Assembly (NCBI GenBank): GCA_937981995.1
Contig: CALJNC010000005.1
Coordinates: 1 to 55,326, forward strand
Length of the DNA: 55,326 nt
From: an uncultured Chitinophagaceae bacterium
Lineage (GTDB): Bacteria > Bacteroidota > Bacteroidia > Chitinophagales > Chitinophagaceae
Direction: 5' to 3'
The position numbers and the translations under genes were made by a program. The notes under the pieces were generated by a model. The model saw only the letters and a program-made list of their open reading frames with translations, searched no databases and was not told the DNA's origin. This document shows, piece by piece, positions 26,047 through 36,115 of this stretch; within the stretch, counting starts at the first letter, position 1; the number at the start of each line of letters is the position of its first letter.

Positions 26047-26894
26047 TGAAAGAGTTTATTGCGATATTAAAAAATGAATTGATTAAGACCATTAAGCGTC
26101 CAAGATCATTTATTGGTTTTGGTGTAGTAGCTTTTATTTGTTTGATACTACAAGCGGCGTTTGCAAATGATGGTCGTGAAATTTTATCCTTGGTAACAGG
26201 GCAGTTAGAAAATACTTTGTCTATTGAAGGGCAGGTTTTGAATGGCAACCTAATCTGTTTTGTGCTATTACAAACTTTAATTATTCAAATGCCTCTATTG
26301 GTAGCTTTGGTTACAGGTGATTTAGTTTCGGGAGAGGTGGCAACAGGCACCATGCGCTTTTTATTAACCCGCCCCGCAAGCCGAACTAAAGTTTTAGTAG
26401 CAAAATGGTTAGCCGGTATGTTTTATACTTTTTTGTTGTTGCTCTTTTTGGGAGTGTTAGCTTTATTTGTCTCTAGAGGAATTTTTGGCGCTGATGATCT
26501 AATACATGTTAACTCCGAAGGACTAACGGTAATTCAGGCAAATGATATGAATTGGCGCTTTGCAGGTGCTTTTGTGATTGCTTTCCTATCCTTATCGGTA
26601 GTAGCAACCTTGGCACATTTTCTTTCCACTGTTTTAGATAATTCAATAACTCCCATTGTAAGTACTATGGCCATTGTAATTATTTTTACAATAATTGGAA
26701 TGTTTGATATGCCTAGTTTTAATGTGATTCAACCTTTCCTTTTTACTACGCATATGATTAGTTGGAAAGACATGTTTGAAGATCCCGTACCAAAACAAGA
26801 GATTATTAATTCCTGTATCATTCTATTTGCACATATAGTCGTGCTGCTGGGTTCATCAATTTATATATTTAATCGAAAAGATATTAATTCATAA
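26046..26894 (+). CDS. ABC-2 type transporter permease
   Basis: This 282-aa inner-membrane protein has six predicted helices and belongs to the ABC2 membrane family (NosY/YhaP-like). It has an N-terminal cytoplasmic KNELIKTIKRPRSF segment, a periplasmic loop at about 40-75 and GEVATGTMRFLLTRPASRTKVLVAKW, the coupling region found in this family. It forms the channel for the ATPase encoded directly upstream and overlaps the LolA-like gene by one base. The cargo is unknown. Confidence 0.92.
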   Translation: MKEFIAILKNELIKTIKRPRSFIGFGVVAFICLILQAAFANDGREILSLVTGQLENTLSIEGQVLNGNLICFVLLQTLIIQMPLLVALVTGDLVSGEVATGTMRFLLTRPASRTKVLVAKWLAGMFYTFLLLLFLGVLALFVSRGIFGADDLIHVNSEGLTVIQANDMNWRFAGAFVIAFLSLSVVATLAHFLSTVLDNSITPIVSTMAIVIIFTIIGMFDMPSFNVIQPFLFTTHMISWKDMFEDPVPKQEIINSCIILFAHIVVLLGSSIYIFNRKDINS

Positions 26895-27583
26895 TGAAAA
26901 GAATAACTGTTATACTATTTGCTGTATTAATAAGTACAGTGTCTCAGGCGCAAGAAGCTTCGTCCCTTATTAATGCGGTGAATAAAAAGTTTGCTAGTGT
27001 AAATGATTACAAGGCTAAGGTGCTTATGAAGTTTGCCTTGCCAGGGATTAAAATAAATACACTAGCAGGTCGGGTGTATTATAAAAAACCTAATAAGCTA
27101 CGCATAATTGCTCCAGGTATATTTTTTGTACCTAAAGAAAATCCTATGAAGGATATACCTAAACTGCTGGCTAATACAAAAGCGTATACTTCCATTATTA
27201 CAGGTTATGAGACGGTTCAGGGTAAAAAGTGTGCTGTAGTAAATGTGATTCCTTTAGATCCTAATTTGGAATTGATTATTGGGAAGTTTTGGATTAGTGT
27301 AAAGGAGCCATTAATCTATTTAAGTGAAATAACAACTAAAGAAAACGGTACGATTCGCACACAGAATTATTATGGTAAGTATAAAAAGCAAGCCTTGCCT
27401 GATAAAATTTTGATTCAATTAGAAATGAAAAAATTTAAGGTACCTAAGATGCTTGCAATGGATGTAAAAAAGAAGTCTAAGAAAAAGGAAGTGGCTTCTA
27501 AAAAAACAGGTGAAATTTATCTTTTGATTAGTGATTATAAGGTCAACACGAAGCTGTCAAATTCAGTTTTTACTAAGAAGTAA
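26894..27583 (+). CDS. LolA-like periplasmic lipoprotein-carrier-fold protein
   Basis: This 229-aa protein has a signal peptide (1-19, cleavage after SQA). The mature part begins with a helix (SSLINAVNKKFASVNDYKAKV) and continues in beta strands with GRVYYKKPNKLRII, a pattern typical of the LolA/outer-membrane lipoprotein sorting fold. It has a lysine-rich insert near residues 195-205. Coupled by overlap to an ABC exporter, it may hold a lipid or lipoprotein handed over by that transporter. It is not certain that this is the main LolA of the cell. Confidence 0.82.
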   Translation: MKRITVILFAVLISTVSQAQEASSLINAVNKKFASVNDYKAKVLMKFALPGIKINTLAGRVYYKKPNKLRIIAPGIFFVPKENPMKDIPKLLANTKAYTSIITGYETVQGKKCAVVNVIPLDPNLELIIGKFWISVKEPLIYLSEITTKENGTIRTQNYYGKYKKQALPDKILIQLEMKKFKVPKMLAMDVKKKSKKKEVASKKTGEIYLLISDYKVNTKLSNSVFTKK

Positions 27584-27620
27584 TCAGTTCTAGCATTGTT
27601 TTAATTAATAACTTTGTTAA

Positions 27621-29132
27621 GTGATTTTCAGATGGCTTATGGGGTTGTGTATGTTTATTTTCCCAACGATTGTTGTTGGGCAACATATTACATTATCTAA
27701 AAGCTTTGCTAAAATTACTGGTACTAGTTTATCAGTACCTTCTGCGGTAGATTCAGTTATTATCAATTTTACAGGCTTTGCAAATGATGTAAATGTAACC
27801 ACGGTTAGTCCTTTTCAAGTTTCAATTGATGGTGCAAACTTCACAGATTCTTTAGTCCTTCCTTTAAGTATGTCTGGTACCAATGTTCTTGTTTTTATAA
27901 GAACCTTGCCAAATCAAAATGATGAAACTTATCGTGCTGAAGTACGTTTTAAAGATGGTGCCTTTTTACTCAATGATAGAATTTATTTAATTGGGAGTTC
28001 AATTTTACCGAGCCAAGCAATTACAGCTTGTACATGGAATATTAAGTGGTTTGGCTCGCCTACCTATTGTAGCTGCGATACAGCTTTGTCAAGAATGAAC
28101 GCAACTACTATTTTAAAAGAATTGGATGCAGATGTAATAGCCTTACAAGAAATTGTAAGTATTCCGCAACTGCAAAAAGTAACAAGTAGTTTGGGTGCAA
28201 AATATAGTTATGTAATAGCAGATTATGGTTCGCAGGTGCAAAGCTCCAATAGCTCGGGTTATCAAGCAGCTCAAAAACTTGCATATATTTATAACAGTCA
28301 AAAGCTGCAGAAGATTTCTGATTTTGGATTGCTACGTTCTACTTATCCTGCACTGCAAGGAATTACCTCGCCTTACTACTACTATGCTTCAGGTCGCTGG
28401 CCTTATGGACTAAAGCTAAAAGTATTAAGTACAAATGAAGAGTTTCATTTTTTTAATATTCATGGGAAAGCATTTGCCGGTAGTGCAGAACATAATAGAA
28501 GAGTGGGGGGTGCTATTGAAATGGCCGATGAGTTGAACGCAACGCTGCCAAATTCAAAAATTGTAATTACGGGCGATTTTAATGATTTATTGGAAGGGGC
28601 TATCTCTACTGGTTTTACGGTGAGTCCTTATGATTATATGTTTAAGAATAACTTTAAAGGAATAACACTACCATCTTTATTCCCTGGACAAGGTTCTTAT
28701 GTAGGTAGTAGTTCAAGTTTAATTGATAATTATGTAGTTTCTGATAGAGCGTATTATGCATATGTACCCAATTCAACTATTATTTTGAAAGAAGTAGATT
28801 TGACAACCCCTAATTTTAAAAATACTACCTCAGATCACTTGCCGGTGCTGTCCTCTTTTTGGGTAAGTACTACTACCAACTTAAACGAACGAAGTATAAC
28901 AAAAAATAACTTTACAATTGTACAGCCCAATAAAAGTTTGCTTATACAAGGTAAAGAAAACAAAGTGCGAAAAGTTACCATACATTCACTTGACGGTAAA
29001 TTGCTTTTTAGTAAGTCGTATTCATCTTCTGAAAAAATTGAAGAAGCTTTGCATGATATTGCAAAAGGTGTTTATGTAATTAATATTCAAGCCGAAGACA
29101 AAGTAGAAACTCAAAAGTGGCTGCGTAATTAG
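27621..29132 (+). CDS. Secreted endonuclease/exonuclease/phosphatase-family protein with T9SS-like end
   Basis: This 503-aa protein has a signal peptide (cleavage near VVG/Q at 20), an Ig-like domain at about 25-125 of the kind often found before extracellular nucleases, an EEP-fold domain at about 135-420 and a degenerate T9SS sorting domain. EEP residues are visible: TWNIKW (metal Asn), ALQEI (metal Glu), HFFNIHGKAF, ITGDFNDL (Asp/Asn) and TSDHLPV (catalytic His). The sorting domain lacks the usual YPNP but has the IHSLDGKLL and KGVYVINIQ blocks. The start is GTG at 27621; a later ATG (27639) would remove the basic residue of the signal. A TAACTTTG element ends 5 bases before the GTG. Its 3' end overlaps the convergent permease gene by 4 bp. 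Confidence 0.87.
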   Translation: MIFRWLMGLCMFIFPTIVVGQHITLSKSFAKITGTSLSVPSAVDSVIINFTGFANDVNVTTVSPFQVSIDGANFTDSLVLPLSMSGTNVLVFIRTLPNQNDETYRAEVRFKDGAFLLNDRIYLIGSSILPSQAITACTWNIKWFGSPTYCSCDTALSRMNATTILKELDADVIALQEIVSIPQLQKVTSSLGAKYSYVIADYGSQVQSSNSSGYQAAQKLAYIYNSQKLQKISDFGLLRSTYPALQGITSPYYYYASGRWPYGLKLKVLSTNEEFHFFNIHGKAFAGSAEHNRRVGGAIEMADELNATLPNSKIVITGDFNDLLEGAISTGFTVSPYDYMFKNNFKGITLPSLFPGQGSYVGSSSSLIDNYVVSDRAYYAYVPNSTIILKEVDLTTPNFKNTTSDHLPVLSSFWVSTTTNLNERSITKNNFTIVQPNKSLLIQGKENKVRKVTIHSLDGKLLFSKSYSSSEKIEEALHDIAKGVYVINIQAEDKVETQKWLRN

Positions 29133-30385
29133 GATCGAATAGCCTCTACAGGATCAAGTTTTGAAGCCCGATATGCAGGTATAAAGCCCGCCGTGATTCC
29201 TACTATTACACTAATTAGTACCCCTAGAATTACATTAAACATATTTACAAACACAGGAAATTCGAGCGCGCTGGTTAATAGCTTAGTAAGTAAATAAGTA
29301 AATAGCATACCTAGTAAACCACCAATTAAGCATAGCAGGATAGCCTCAATTAAAAACTCGATTAATACTGCCGAATTGGTGGCGCCGATTGCTTTTTTAA
29401 TACCTATGATACTAGTGCGTTCTTTAACACTTACAAACATTATATTGGCAACGCTAAATATTCCTACTATTAAAGAGAAGGCTCCGATAATCCAACCAAT
29501 CAATCTAATAATAGCAAAAATCTCTGCTACCTTATCTTGGATTCCTTCTAATTGATTAAATGCAAAATTATTTTCTTCTGTAGCTTTTAAACCACGGCTT
29601 TTTCTTAAAATTCCTTCCACTTCAAATTTCATATCCTGAAATTTATTTGAGTTTCTAGTTTTGATCATCATCATAGGATCTGCAAAACCATTGTTGGTAT
29701 TATCGTCAATTTTAGTGTAGGTAGTAAAATAGTTATAGGAAATAATAGCTCCTTCGTCAAATTGAAAACCTGTTGTCATTTGACCCGTTTTTTTTATTAC
29801 ACCAAGTACATAAAATAAGCGTCCGCCGATTTTTATTTCTTTGTCGATAGGGTTTACGTTTCCAAATAAATTCTCGGCTAGTTCCATTCCAATTACAACG
29901 CCATTAGAGAGTCCACTATTCATTTCGCTTAAAGAAAAATACCTGCCGGCAGATAAGTCAATAGGTTGTAGTTTATTAAAATCATAAGTCACTGCATATA
30001 CTCGTGCGCCTTCCACCGTATTACTCATAAACTTGGCTTTTTCATTGGTAGAGTAAGATATAGCAGAGTAGCTAGAGTGTTTGGCTTCGTTTTGTATTGT
30101 ATTTAATTCATCTGAATTTACTACTGGTCTTGCCTTGTATTTCCACCAAGTATATTCTTTTTGTCCCTCTTCAGGCATCCAAGCAAATTTGCCTACGTAT
30201 AAAACATCATTGCCTAGTGTGGCCATATTGTTTTGAATATTAGCCTCCATGCTATCGAATACTGTACTTACACTTACAATACAAAATACGCCAATAGAGA
30301 CGCCTAGAATTGATAAAAAGGTGCGCAAGGGATTGCTAATTAGTTCCTTAATTCCTAAAACAATATTTAGACCTAATGCTTTCAC
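29129..30385 (-). CDS. MacB/FtsX-type ABC transporter permease
   Basis: This 418-aa protein has an N-terminal membrane helix (about 20-40), a large periplasmic MacB-type core (about 45-285) and three C-terminal helices in an FtsX domain (about 290-415). The typical segments NPLRTFLSILGVSIGVF, GIKKAIGATNSAVL and FIPAYRASKLDPVEAI are present, the last ending the protein. MacB-type pumps export peptides or lipoproteins and transmit force without moving substrate through the membrane. No ATPase gene is adjacent, so its partner must be elsewhere. TAAATTTG (30393-30400, minus strand) sits 8 bases before the ATG and may be the promoter. Confidence 0.92.
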   Translation of the reverse strand: MKALGLNIVLGIKELISNPLRTFLSILGVSIGVFCIVSVSTVFDSMEANIQNNMATLGNDVLYVGKFAWMPEEGQKEYTWWKYKARPVVNSDELNTIQNEAKHSSYSAISYSTNEKAKFMSNTVEGARVYAVTYDFNKLQPIDLSAGRYFSLSEMNSGLSNGVVIGMELAENLFGNVNPIDKEIKIGGRLFYVLGVIKKTGQMTTGFQFDEGAIISYNYFTTYTKIDDNTNNGFADPMMMIKTRNSNKFQDMKFEVEGILRKSRGLKATEENNFAFNQLEGIQDKVAEIFAIIRLIGWIIGAFSLIVGIFSVANIMFVSVKERTSIIGIKKAIGATNSAVLIEFLIEAILLCLIGGLLGMLFTYLLTKLLTSALEFPVFVNMFNVILGVLISVIVGITAGFIPAYRASKLDPVEAIRS

Positions 30386-30444
30386 TCAAAATCAAATTTA
30401 CTTTAGATAGTTGAGCCTACTCTGATATAGATTAAAATCTTAGA

Positions 30445-30482
30445 CAAAAAAAATCCCTCCAACGCCATGCGAATGAGGGATT
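30445..30482 (-). terminator. Rho-independent terminator after fusA
   Basis: On the minus strand AATCCCTC (30482-30475) pairs perfectly with GAGGGATT (30459-30452), followed by a run of T residues down to 30446. It lies about 22 bp after the fusA stop. Confidence 0.9.
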
Positions 30483-30503
30483 GTATTTTAAAAATTGAGA
30501 AAA

Positions 30504-32660
30504 CTATGCGTCTTCTTCAATTACTTTCTTACCAGACTTAGCAATTACTTCTTCCGAAATATTGTTTGGAGCTGGTGCGTAGTGACTAAATTCCATAACA
30601 TTACTCGCACGACCACTAGAAAGTGAACGCAACTGAGTTACATAACCAAACATTTCAGATAATGGAACTTTAGATTTAATAATCTGAGCACCTGCTCTTG
30701 TATCCATACCTTCCATCATTCCACGACGACGATTCAAATCACCGGTAACGTCACCCATGTATTGATCTGGCGTAGTAACTTCAACTTTCATAATTGGCTC
30801 AAGTAAAACCGGTTTTGCCTTTTTACCAGCATTACGGAAACCTACTTTAGCACATAATTCAAATGCAACAGCATCAGAATCTACATCATGGAAACTACCG
30901 TCAAAAATTCTCACTCTTAAGTTATCTAAAGGATAACCTGCAAGTACACCATTAGCCATAGCTTGCTCAAATCCTTTAATGATAGCAGGGTGGAATTCTT
31001 TAGGAATTGCACCACCAAATATATCATTTACAAATTGGAAGTTTTTGCCTTCGTTTTCTTTCAACCATTCTTCATCTGCCGGTCCAATTTCAAACTTGAT
31101 ATCAGCAAATTTACCACGACCACCAGATTGTTTTTTATAAACTTCTCTGTGCTCAACCATAGTACGTAAAGCCTCTTTGTAAGCAACTTGAGGAGCACCT
31201 TGTGTAACCTCTACTTTAAACTCACGACGCATACGATCCATAATGATATCAAGGTGTAACTCACCCATACCAGAAAGAATTGTCTGACCTGTATCCTCGT
31301 CAGTTTTTACACGTAGTGTAGGATCTTCCTCAACCAATTTAACGATTGCATTACCTAGCTTATCTACATCAGCTTGAGTTTTAGGCTCAATAGCGATAGA
31401 GATTACCGGCTCAGGGAATGTCATTGATTCTAATATAATTGGGTGATCTGCATCACATAATGTATCTCCTGTTTTAATATCTTTAAAACCAGCAGCGGCA
31501 CCAATATCGCCAGCGCCAATAAAGTCTACTGCGTTTTGCTTATTTGCGTGCATTTGCAATAAACGGCTAATACGCTCTTTTTTACCAGTACGCATATTGT
31601 GTACATAGCTACCTGCATCTAGCTTACCAGAGTAAGCACGGAAGAAGGCCAAACGACCAACGAAAGGATCCGTCATAATTTTAAATGCTAAAGCTGCGAA
31701 TGGCTGTTTGATATCTGGCTCACGACTAGCAGGCGTCTCTTCATCATCTAGTGTACCATGAATTGCTCCTACATCTATTGGGCTAGGTAGGTAGCGACAA
31801 ACAGCATCCAACATTTTTTGAACACCTTTATTTTTAAATGCAGAACCAGCCATCATAGGTATGATAGACATATCAATTGTTGCCTTACGCACTGCTTCAT
31901 GTATTTCGTCTTCTGTAATAGAGTTAGGGTCTTCAAAGAATTTTTCCATCAAATCATCATCATACTCAGCGATTGATTCTACTAATTTTCCTCTCCACTC
32001 TTCACATTCAGCAAGCATATTTTCAGGAATGTCAATTTCATCGTATTTCATACCTTGCGTAGCATCATCCCAGATGATTCCTTTCATGGTGATTAAATCA
32101 ACCACACCTTTAAAGTCATCCTCAGCACCGATTGGCAATGTTAATGGTACAGGGTTTGCACCTAGCATTTCTCTTACTTGCTTTACTACACTTAAAAAAT
32201 CAGCACCTGCACGGTCCATTTTATTTACAAAACCAATACGTGGCACTTTGTATCTATTCGCCTGACGCCAAACTGTTTCAGATTGTGGCTCTACACCAGA
32301 AGCTGCACAAAATAAAGCAACTAAACCATCTAATACACGCATAGAACGCTCAACCTCTACTGTAAAATCAACGTGACCCGGTGTATCGATAATATTGAAT
32401 TTATAAGATTTTGTATTTTTTAAGGCTTGACCCTGTTGGTCTGTAGGGAAGTTCCAAAAAGAAGTAGTAGCGGCACTAGTAATAGTGATACCACGCTCTT
32501 GCTCTTGCTCCATCCAGTCCATTGTTGCACCACCATCGTGTACCTCACCAATTTTGTGAGTTTTACCTGTGTAGTACAAAATACGCTCTGTAGTCGTTGT
32601 TTTTCCTGCATCAACGTGTGCAGCGATTCCTATGTTTCTTTGATAGTTTAAATCAGACAT
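30504..32660 (-). CDS. fusA: Elongation factor G
   Basis: This 718-aa translational GTPase moves tRNA and mRNA through the ribosome after each peptide bond. It has the P-loop [12 protein letters not shown], the switch II segment [18 protein letters not shown] for guanine recognition, and full-length domains II-V (including [19 protein letters not shown] and [20 protein letters not shown]). It ends with a short acidic tail. It stands alone, with its own promoter and terminator, rather than in the str operon (rpsL-rpsG-fusA-tuf), so it may be a second EF-G or a relocated gene. The full set of catalytic motifs fits an active translocase. Confidence 0.97.
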   Translation of the reverse strand: MSDLNYQRNIGIAAHVDAGKTTTTERILYYTGKTHKIGEVHDGGATMDWMEQEQERGITITSAATTSFWNFPTDQQGQALKNTKSYKFNIIDTPGHVDFTVEVERSMRVLDGLVALFCAASGVEPQSETVWRQANRYKVPRIGFVNKMDRAGADFLSVVKQVREMLGANPVPLTLPIGAEDDFKGVVDLITMKGIIWDDATQGMKYDEIDIPENMLAECEEWRGKLVESIAEYDDDLMEKFFEDPNSITEDEIHEAVRKATIDMSIIPMMAGSAFKNKGVQKMLDAVCRYLPSPIDVGAIHGTLDDEETPASREPDIKQPFAALAFKIMTDPFVGRLAFFRAYSGKLDAGSYVHNMRTGKKERISRLLQMHANKQNAVDFIGAGDIGAAAGFKDIKTGDTLCDADHPIILESMTFPEPVISIAIEPKTQADVDKLGNAIVKLVEEDPTLRVKTDEDTGQTILSGMGELHLDIIMDRMRREFKVEVTQGAPQVAYKEALRTMVEHREVYKKQSGGRGKFADIKFEIGPADEEWLKENEGKNFQFVNDIFGGAIPKEFHPAIIKGFEQAMANGVLAGYPLDNLRVRIFDGSFHDVDSDAVAFELCAKVGFRNAGKKAKPVLLEPIMKVEVTTPDQYMGDVTGDLNRRRGMMEGMDTRAGAQIIKSKVPLSEMFGYVTQLRSLSSGRASNVMEFSHYAPAPNNISEEVIAKSGKKVIEEDA

Positions 32661-32680
32661 TTTATATTATTTTCAGGGCG

Positions 32681-32715
32681 CAAAGGTAGGGTATAATTAG
32701 CTTATATTACAAAAA
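32681..32715 (-). promoter_or_regulatory. Promoter of fusA
   Basis: On the minus strand TTTTTG (32715-32710) is separated by 21 bp from TACCTTTG (32688-32681), which is followed by C. Both elements match the Bacteroidota consensus, and the leader is about 14 nt. It is one of the best promoter matches in the window. Confidence 0.75.
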
Positions 32716-32872
32716 GAGGGTTAGGGATTGGTAAATGCTATTTTTGAGAAAAGGGATTTGATTAATAATGCGGGAATTATATTTTTATTAAAGCGTAATT
32801 CGTGATCTGAGTCTTATGAACTTGTAGAGTAATATTTTATCTCCTTTTTTTTTTAAAATTGCGAATTCAAAA

Positions 32873-32880
32873 TATATTTG
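32873..32880 (+). promoter_or_regulatory. -7 element upstream of the DUF6567 lipoprotein
   Basis: TATATTTG matches TAnnTTTG and ends 19 bp before the ATG at 32900. A T-rich stretch lies upstream but there is no clear TTTG at -33. Confidence 0.5.
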
Positions 32881-32899
32881 GGTTTTAAAATAATTAATT

Positions 32900-33241
32900 A
32901 TGAAAAAGATATTATTCGTTCTAAGTATTGCAATTGCTTTCTCAAGTTGCGCATTTCATAGTGGCTATATGGCCAACTCTGCGGCATTAAGCCAAAACAA
33001 CTTTAGTTATATTTCAACCAAAGCTACTGGAGAATCAACAGCAACTTATATTTTTGGTTTTGGTGGATTAGCACGTAAAAATTTAGTAGAAGATGCCAAA
33101 GCAGATTTATTAAAGACTAACAAACTTGGTAATGGTCAAGCGCTGGCAAATATTACAGTAAACTTTAAGAATACATTAATTACGGGAATATACAATCAAG
33201 TGCGATGTACTGTTACTGCTGACATTGTGCAGTTTAAGTAG
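32900..33241 (+). CDS. DUF6567-like small lipoprotein
   Basis: This 113-aa lipoprotein has a type II signal peptide with lipobox FSSC (Cys17). The mature part resembles the DUF6567 family: a Tyr/Ala-rich start, the glycine-rich ATYIFGFGGLARKNLVEDAK segment, and NGQALANITVNFKNT. The family is common in Bacteroidota and its function is unknown. It has its own promoter element and a terminator, so it is monocistronic. Confidence 0.8.
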   Translation: MKKILFVLSIAIAFSSCAFHSGYMANSAALSQNNFSYISTKATGESTATYIFGFGGLARKNLVEDAKADLLKTNKLGNGQALANITVNFKNTLITGIYNQVRCTVTADIVQFK

Positions 33242-33272
33242 ATAGATAATACCAAATTATTATTGGTTAAGG

Positions 33273-33306
33273 AGCTGCTCTTTTAAATTAGAGCGGCTTT
33301 TTTTTA
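33273..33306 (+). terminator. Rho-independent terminator after the DUF6567 lipoprotein
   Basis: AGCTGCTCT (33273-33281) pairs with AGAGCGGCT (33290-33298), with one wobble pair and an 8-nt A/T loop, followed by a run of T. The ~200 bp between it and the next gene is A/T-rich and holds nothing I can identify. Confidence 0.85.
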
Positions 33307-33507
33307 TAACGATTTGTTTTCTATTCTAGAAAGTACAAATTAGGTGCATTCAGAAGTTAGAACTTTGTAGAACTGAGTTTTTGTACCTTTTGGACTTTTA
33401 AATAATCTACTTGTATACTGTGTGAGGTTAAAGGAAATATTGAATAAAAACTAGTTAAAATAGGGTTTAGAGTTTATTTTTGAAATGGTACCATTTAATT
33501 TGGTGTT

Positions 33508-34419
33508 ATGAAAAATATAGTAAAAACCCCAATATTTCTTTTTGCAATTCTATTAATTGTAAAATTATCTTCAGCTCAAATTACACTAACACTTCAACCC
33601 AACGCCCAAGATGGTAAAGATGCTGGTGTAAGTAGCCTTTTTCCTACAAATAATTATGCAAATGTTGATGAATTAACGGCAATGGCTTGGACTAGTAGTG
33701 GTAGCTTTAATATTGGTAGAACATTCATTGATTTTGATCTAAGTTCAATTCCAACAAATGCGGTTATTCAATCAGCTATCTTGTCTTTGTATTCACCACA
33801 GGTTTCTACAAAGAATCCAATGTTGCATAACAACTATCCTAACTCGCCGTATCCATTATCCAATGAATCTTATATTCAACTTGTGACATCTCCTTGGACA
33901 GAAAATACGTTGACTTGGAATAATCAACCTAGTACTACTAATGTAAATCAGGTTCAAGTTGCGGCTACGAATACTAATGCACAAGATTTTCAAATACCAA
34001 TAACGGCTTTGGTACAAGATTACGTTTCTAATCCAAGTACTTCTTTTGGTTTTACACATCGATTACAAATCGAAGGTTTTTATCGATCGCTTATATTTTC
34101 TTCAAGCGATCATGCTAATCCTGCGCTACATCCTAAATTAGAAGTAACTTATAATTATCCTTTATCAACTACAACTGTGCATGATAAAAGCGCATTGGTT
34201 ATTTATCCTAATCCGGCAAATAATGTTTTAAATATTAAGAATGCAGGAGAGCAAAGCACGATTAGCATTTATAGTGTTCTAGGCAATAAGTTTCATAGGA
34301 TTGATAATTTAAAATCTGTTACCAAAGTGAACATTAGTGACTGGGCTGTTGGAACTTATATAGTTCAAACCATCGATAAAAATGGCGTAAAGACAAGTAG
34401 TCAATTTTTAAAACAATAG
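33508..34419 (+). CDS. Secreted DNRLRE-domain protein with T9SS sorting domain
   Basis: This 303-aa exported protein has a signal peptide (about 1-24). A DNRLRE (CBM96-like) beta-sandwich domain at about 27-210 shows the family features: a Gly/Asp-rich start (QDGKDAGVSSLFPTNN), FIDFDLSSIPTNAVIQSAILSLY, WTENTLTWNNQP and LHPKLEVTY. The T9SS type A domain follows (IYPNPANNVLNIKN ... GTYIVQTI ... SQFLKQ). DNRLRE domains are thought to bind carbohydrate or serve as surface structural modules. There is no catalytic domain, so an adhesive or structural role is most likely. Confidence 0.9.
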   Translation: MKNIVKTPIFLFAILLIVKLSSAQITLTLQPNAQDGKDAGVSSLFPTNNYANVDELTAMAWTSSGSFNIGRTFIDFDLSSIPTNAVIQSAILSLYSPQVSTKNPMLHNNYPNSPYPLSNESYIQLVTSPWTENTLTWNNQPSTTNVNQVQVAATNTNAQDFQIPITALVQDYVSNPSTSFGFTHRLQIEGFYRSLIFSSSDHANPALHPKLEVTYNYPLSTTTVHDKSALVIYPNPANNVLNIKNAGEQSTISIYSVLGNKFHRIDNLKSVTKVNISDWAVGTYIVQTIDKNGVKTSSQFLKQ

Positions 34420-34444
34420 ATTTTTTCTTCTTCTATTTAATTGC

Positions 34445-35347
34445 TTACTCTTCATCAGTTACAACATTTGACGGCATATCTCTTGATCCAAGTATCTCAA
34501 CGTCAAAAAGTAATGGGCTATTAATAGGAATACCCTTAGGGTTTACTTCGTTTCCAGGAGTTTCTGTATCGCCATAAGCATTTAAAGAAGGGATAAGTAA
34601 CTTTAGTTTTGTGCCTACGGGGAAACCCGCTAGGTTATTATCCCAGCCCGTTATTACGGCGCCTTGGCCTAGAGGGAATTCAAACTCTTGGGCATGTTTA
34701 AATTTGGGATCAATATTTGAGTCAAATACAGTACCATCCAATAAGTATCCCGTATAGTTTACAGCAATGATTTCACCACGTTTTATAGCACTTCCTTTAC
34801 CTTCTTTCGTAATAGAAACGTAATCACCATCAGGTGTTTTAATTGTTTTTATATTATTAGCCTTTGCGTATTTGATTAAGTCTTCTTGATCTTTTTTGAG
34901 TCTGTTTAAAGCATCTGTTTTAAGTTGTTTTGCTGATTTTAGCTCAACCATTTCTACTTCCCAAAACATTTCATCTCCATCTTTAATAAACGCTGGGCGT
35001 TTCATGCCATCTTTAAAAATGGCACTTACAGGCACATTAAAACTTGCCATGTCACCTTCTGACATTAACATAAAGCCCTCCATTAAATCAGCAATCGTAT
35101 TGCTTTCATTTATTGGTTGTTTAACCGGTTTGTTGTTGTTGATTTCTTTTGAGTTAAAAACAATGCTGTCATTAATTAAAACATTGATGTGCAACTTGCT
35201 CACATCTCCAACTTGGGCAGTAGGTCCTGGTATATCTTTTGTTATGGTATACTTTAAACCGCTTTGGGTTACTCCTGAAGAAGAAGATTGAGCATTTAAT
35301 ATTTGAGATAAAAGCAAAACATTGACTAAAAGTAGAAGAATTCGCAT
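34445..35347 (-). CDS. FKBP-type peptidyl-prolyl isomerase with two FKBP domains
   Basis: The 300-aa protein has a signal peptide (residues 1-20, cleavage before QSSSS). The ATG at 35347 is chosen over the upstream one (35380) because it gives a compact signal. The first FKBP-like domain (about 30-140) is degenerate. The second (about 175-290) has the full pattern: GEIIAVNYTGYLLDGTVFDSN, FPLGQGAVITGWDNNLAGF, GTKLKLLIPS and SPLLFDVEILG. It would catalyse proline isomerisation in folding periplasmic proteins, and the first domain may be a chaperone module. Confidence 0.9.
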   Translation of the reverse strand: MRILLLLVNVLLLSQILNAQSSSSGVTQSGLKYTITKDIPGPTAQVGDVSKLHINVLINDSIVFNSKEINNNKPVKQPINESNTIADLMEGFMLMSEGDMASFNVPVSAIFKDGMKRPAFIKDGDEMFWEVEMVELKSAKQLKTDALNRLKKDQEDLIKYAKANNIKTIKTPDGDYVSITKEGKGSAIKRGEIIAVNYTGYLLDGTVFDSNIDPKFKHAQEFEFPLGQGAVITGWDNNLAGFPVGTKLKLLIPSLNAYGDTETPGNEVNPKGIPINSPLLFDVEILGSRDMPSNVVTDEE

Positions 35348-35368
35348 GTTGTAAATATAATTAAATTT

Positions 35369-35392
35369 TTTCCTGAACATAAGCTCAGGAAA
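35369..35392. repeat. Short hairpin in the FKBP gene's upstream region
   Basis: TTTCCTGA (35369-35376) and TCAGGAAA (35385-35392) form a perfect 8-bp stem with an 8-nt loop, just upstream of the FKBP start. There is no following T-tract on either strand, so it is not a standard terminator. It could be a leader hairpin or a protein-binding site. Confidence 0.4.
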
Positions 35393-35518
35393 GGGGGCGG
35401 CTCATCAAAAAAATGATTCGCTATAATTTCATTCCTTCCTCAATCTTCAAAAAACACTTTACTTAAAGAATTGTTTAGTAATCAATTCTTTGATAATGCA
35501 CTATTTTCATAGGTCTGA

Positions 35519-36115
35519 TTAGTGACTGTAGTTCTTTAAGGTATCCTCACTCCAAGCTTTCATATCAGTTATAAAGGTTTGGTAGTGTGGTCTAAGAACT
35601 TCAATATTATTAAAAAGGGCAAAAAGGATTTCATCGGCATTTCCAAGGCGCGGTATCCGCTTTACAAGTCCCATGATTGCTTTTTCAATACCTTGACGAC
35701 TATGATAGTGATACAGCCAATTGTAGCTAATCATGTAGCCAAAATACTTCTTCATATCCTCATTCATGTACTCTTGTGCTCCATCTAGGGTTTGTAGGGT
35801 TTTTTCTGTAAATGATTTTAATTCATCGGTATCAGAAAAAAAGCTTTTATCATTTGCTATAAAATGGTCAAAGAAGATATCAATAAATACACCTGCATAT
35901 CTTTCTACGCCCGCTTCGCGCAAAACTTTATTAGCAGCTCGTATGCTTTTATGCTTATCTGTATACTCATCAATAAGTCTATGATAGAGCATGCCTTTTT
36001 GAATTTCTGGCGGGTAGTTACCATGTTTATTACCTTTAATAAAATCTCCTAACATGTTGCCAATCAATATGTTGCTATCTTCTCCTGAAAATAAGGCGTG
36101 GCCTAGGTAATTCAT
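35519..36115 (-). CDS. Acyl carrier protein phosphodiesterase (AcpH/DUF479 family)
   Basis: The 198-aa protein belongs to the HD-like AcpH family that removes the phosphopantetheine arm from acyl carrier protein. Family features include MNYLGHALFSG at the start, GNMLGDFIKG, a YHRLIDEYTDKH segment with the metal-binding His/Asp, and GVFIDIFFDHFIA. Length is normal. Its ATG overlaps the TAA of the upstream cupin gene (TAATG), so translation is coupled. Whether the Bacteroidota versions truly act on ACP is not established. Confidence 0.88.
   Translation of the reverse strand: MNYLGHALFSGEDSNILIGNMLGDFIKGNKHGNYPPEIQKGMLYHRLIDEYTDKHKSIRAANKVLREAGVERYAGVFIDIFFDHFIANDKSFFSDTDELKSFTEKTLQTLDGAQEYMNEDMKKYFGYMISYNWLYHYHSRQGIEKAIMGLVKRIPRLGNADEILFALFNNIEVLRPHYQTFITDMKAWSEDTLKNYSH

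Noticed and set aside
31861-32265. Plus-strand 134-aa frame inside fusA
   Set aside because: It lies wholly opposite a highly conserved gene and has no family resemblance.
35369-35392. Hairpin upstream of the FKBP gene considered as a terminator
   Set aside because: Neither strand has a T-tract after the stem, so it is listed only as an inverted repeat.
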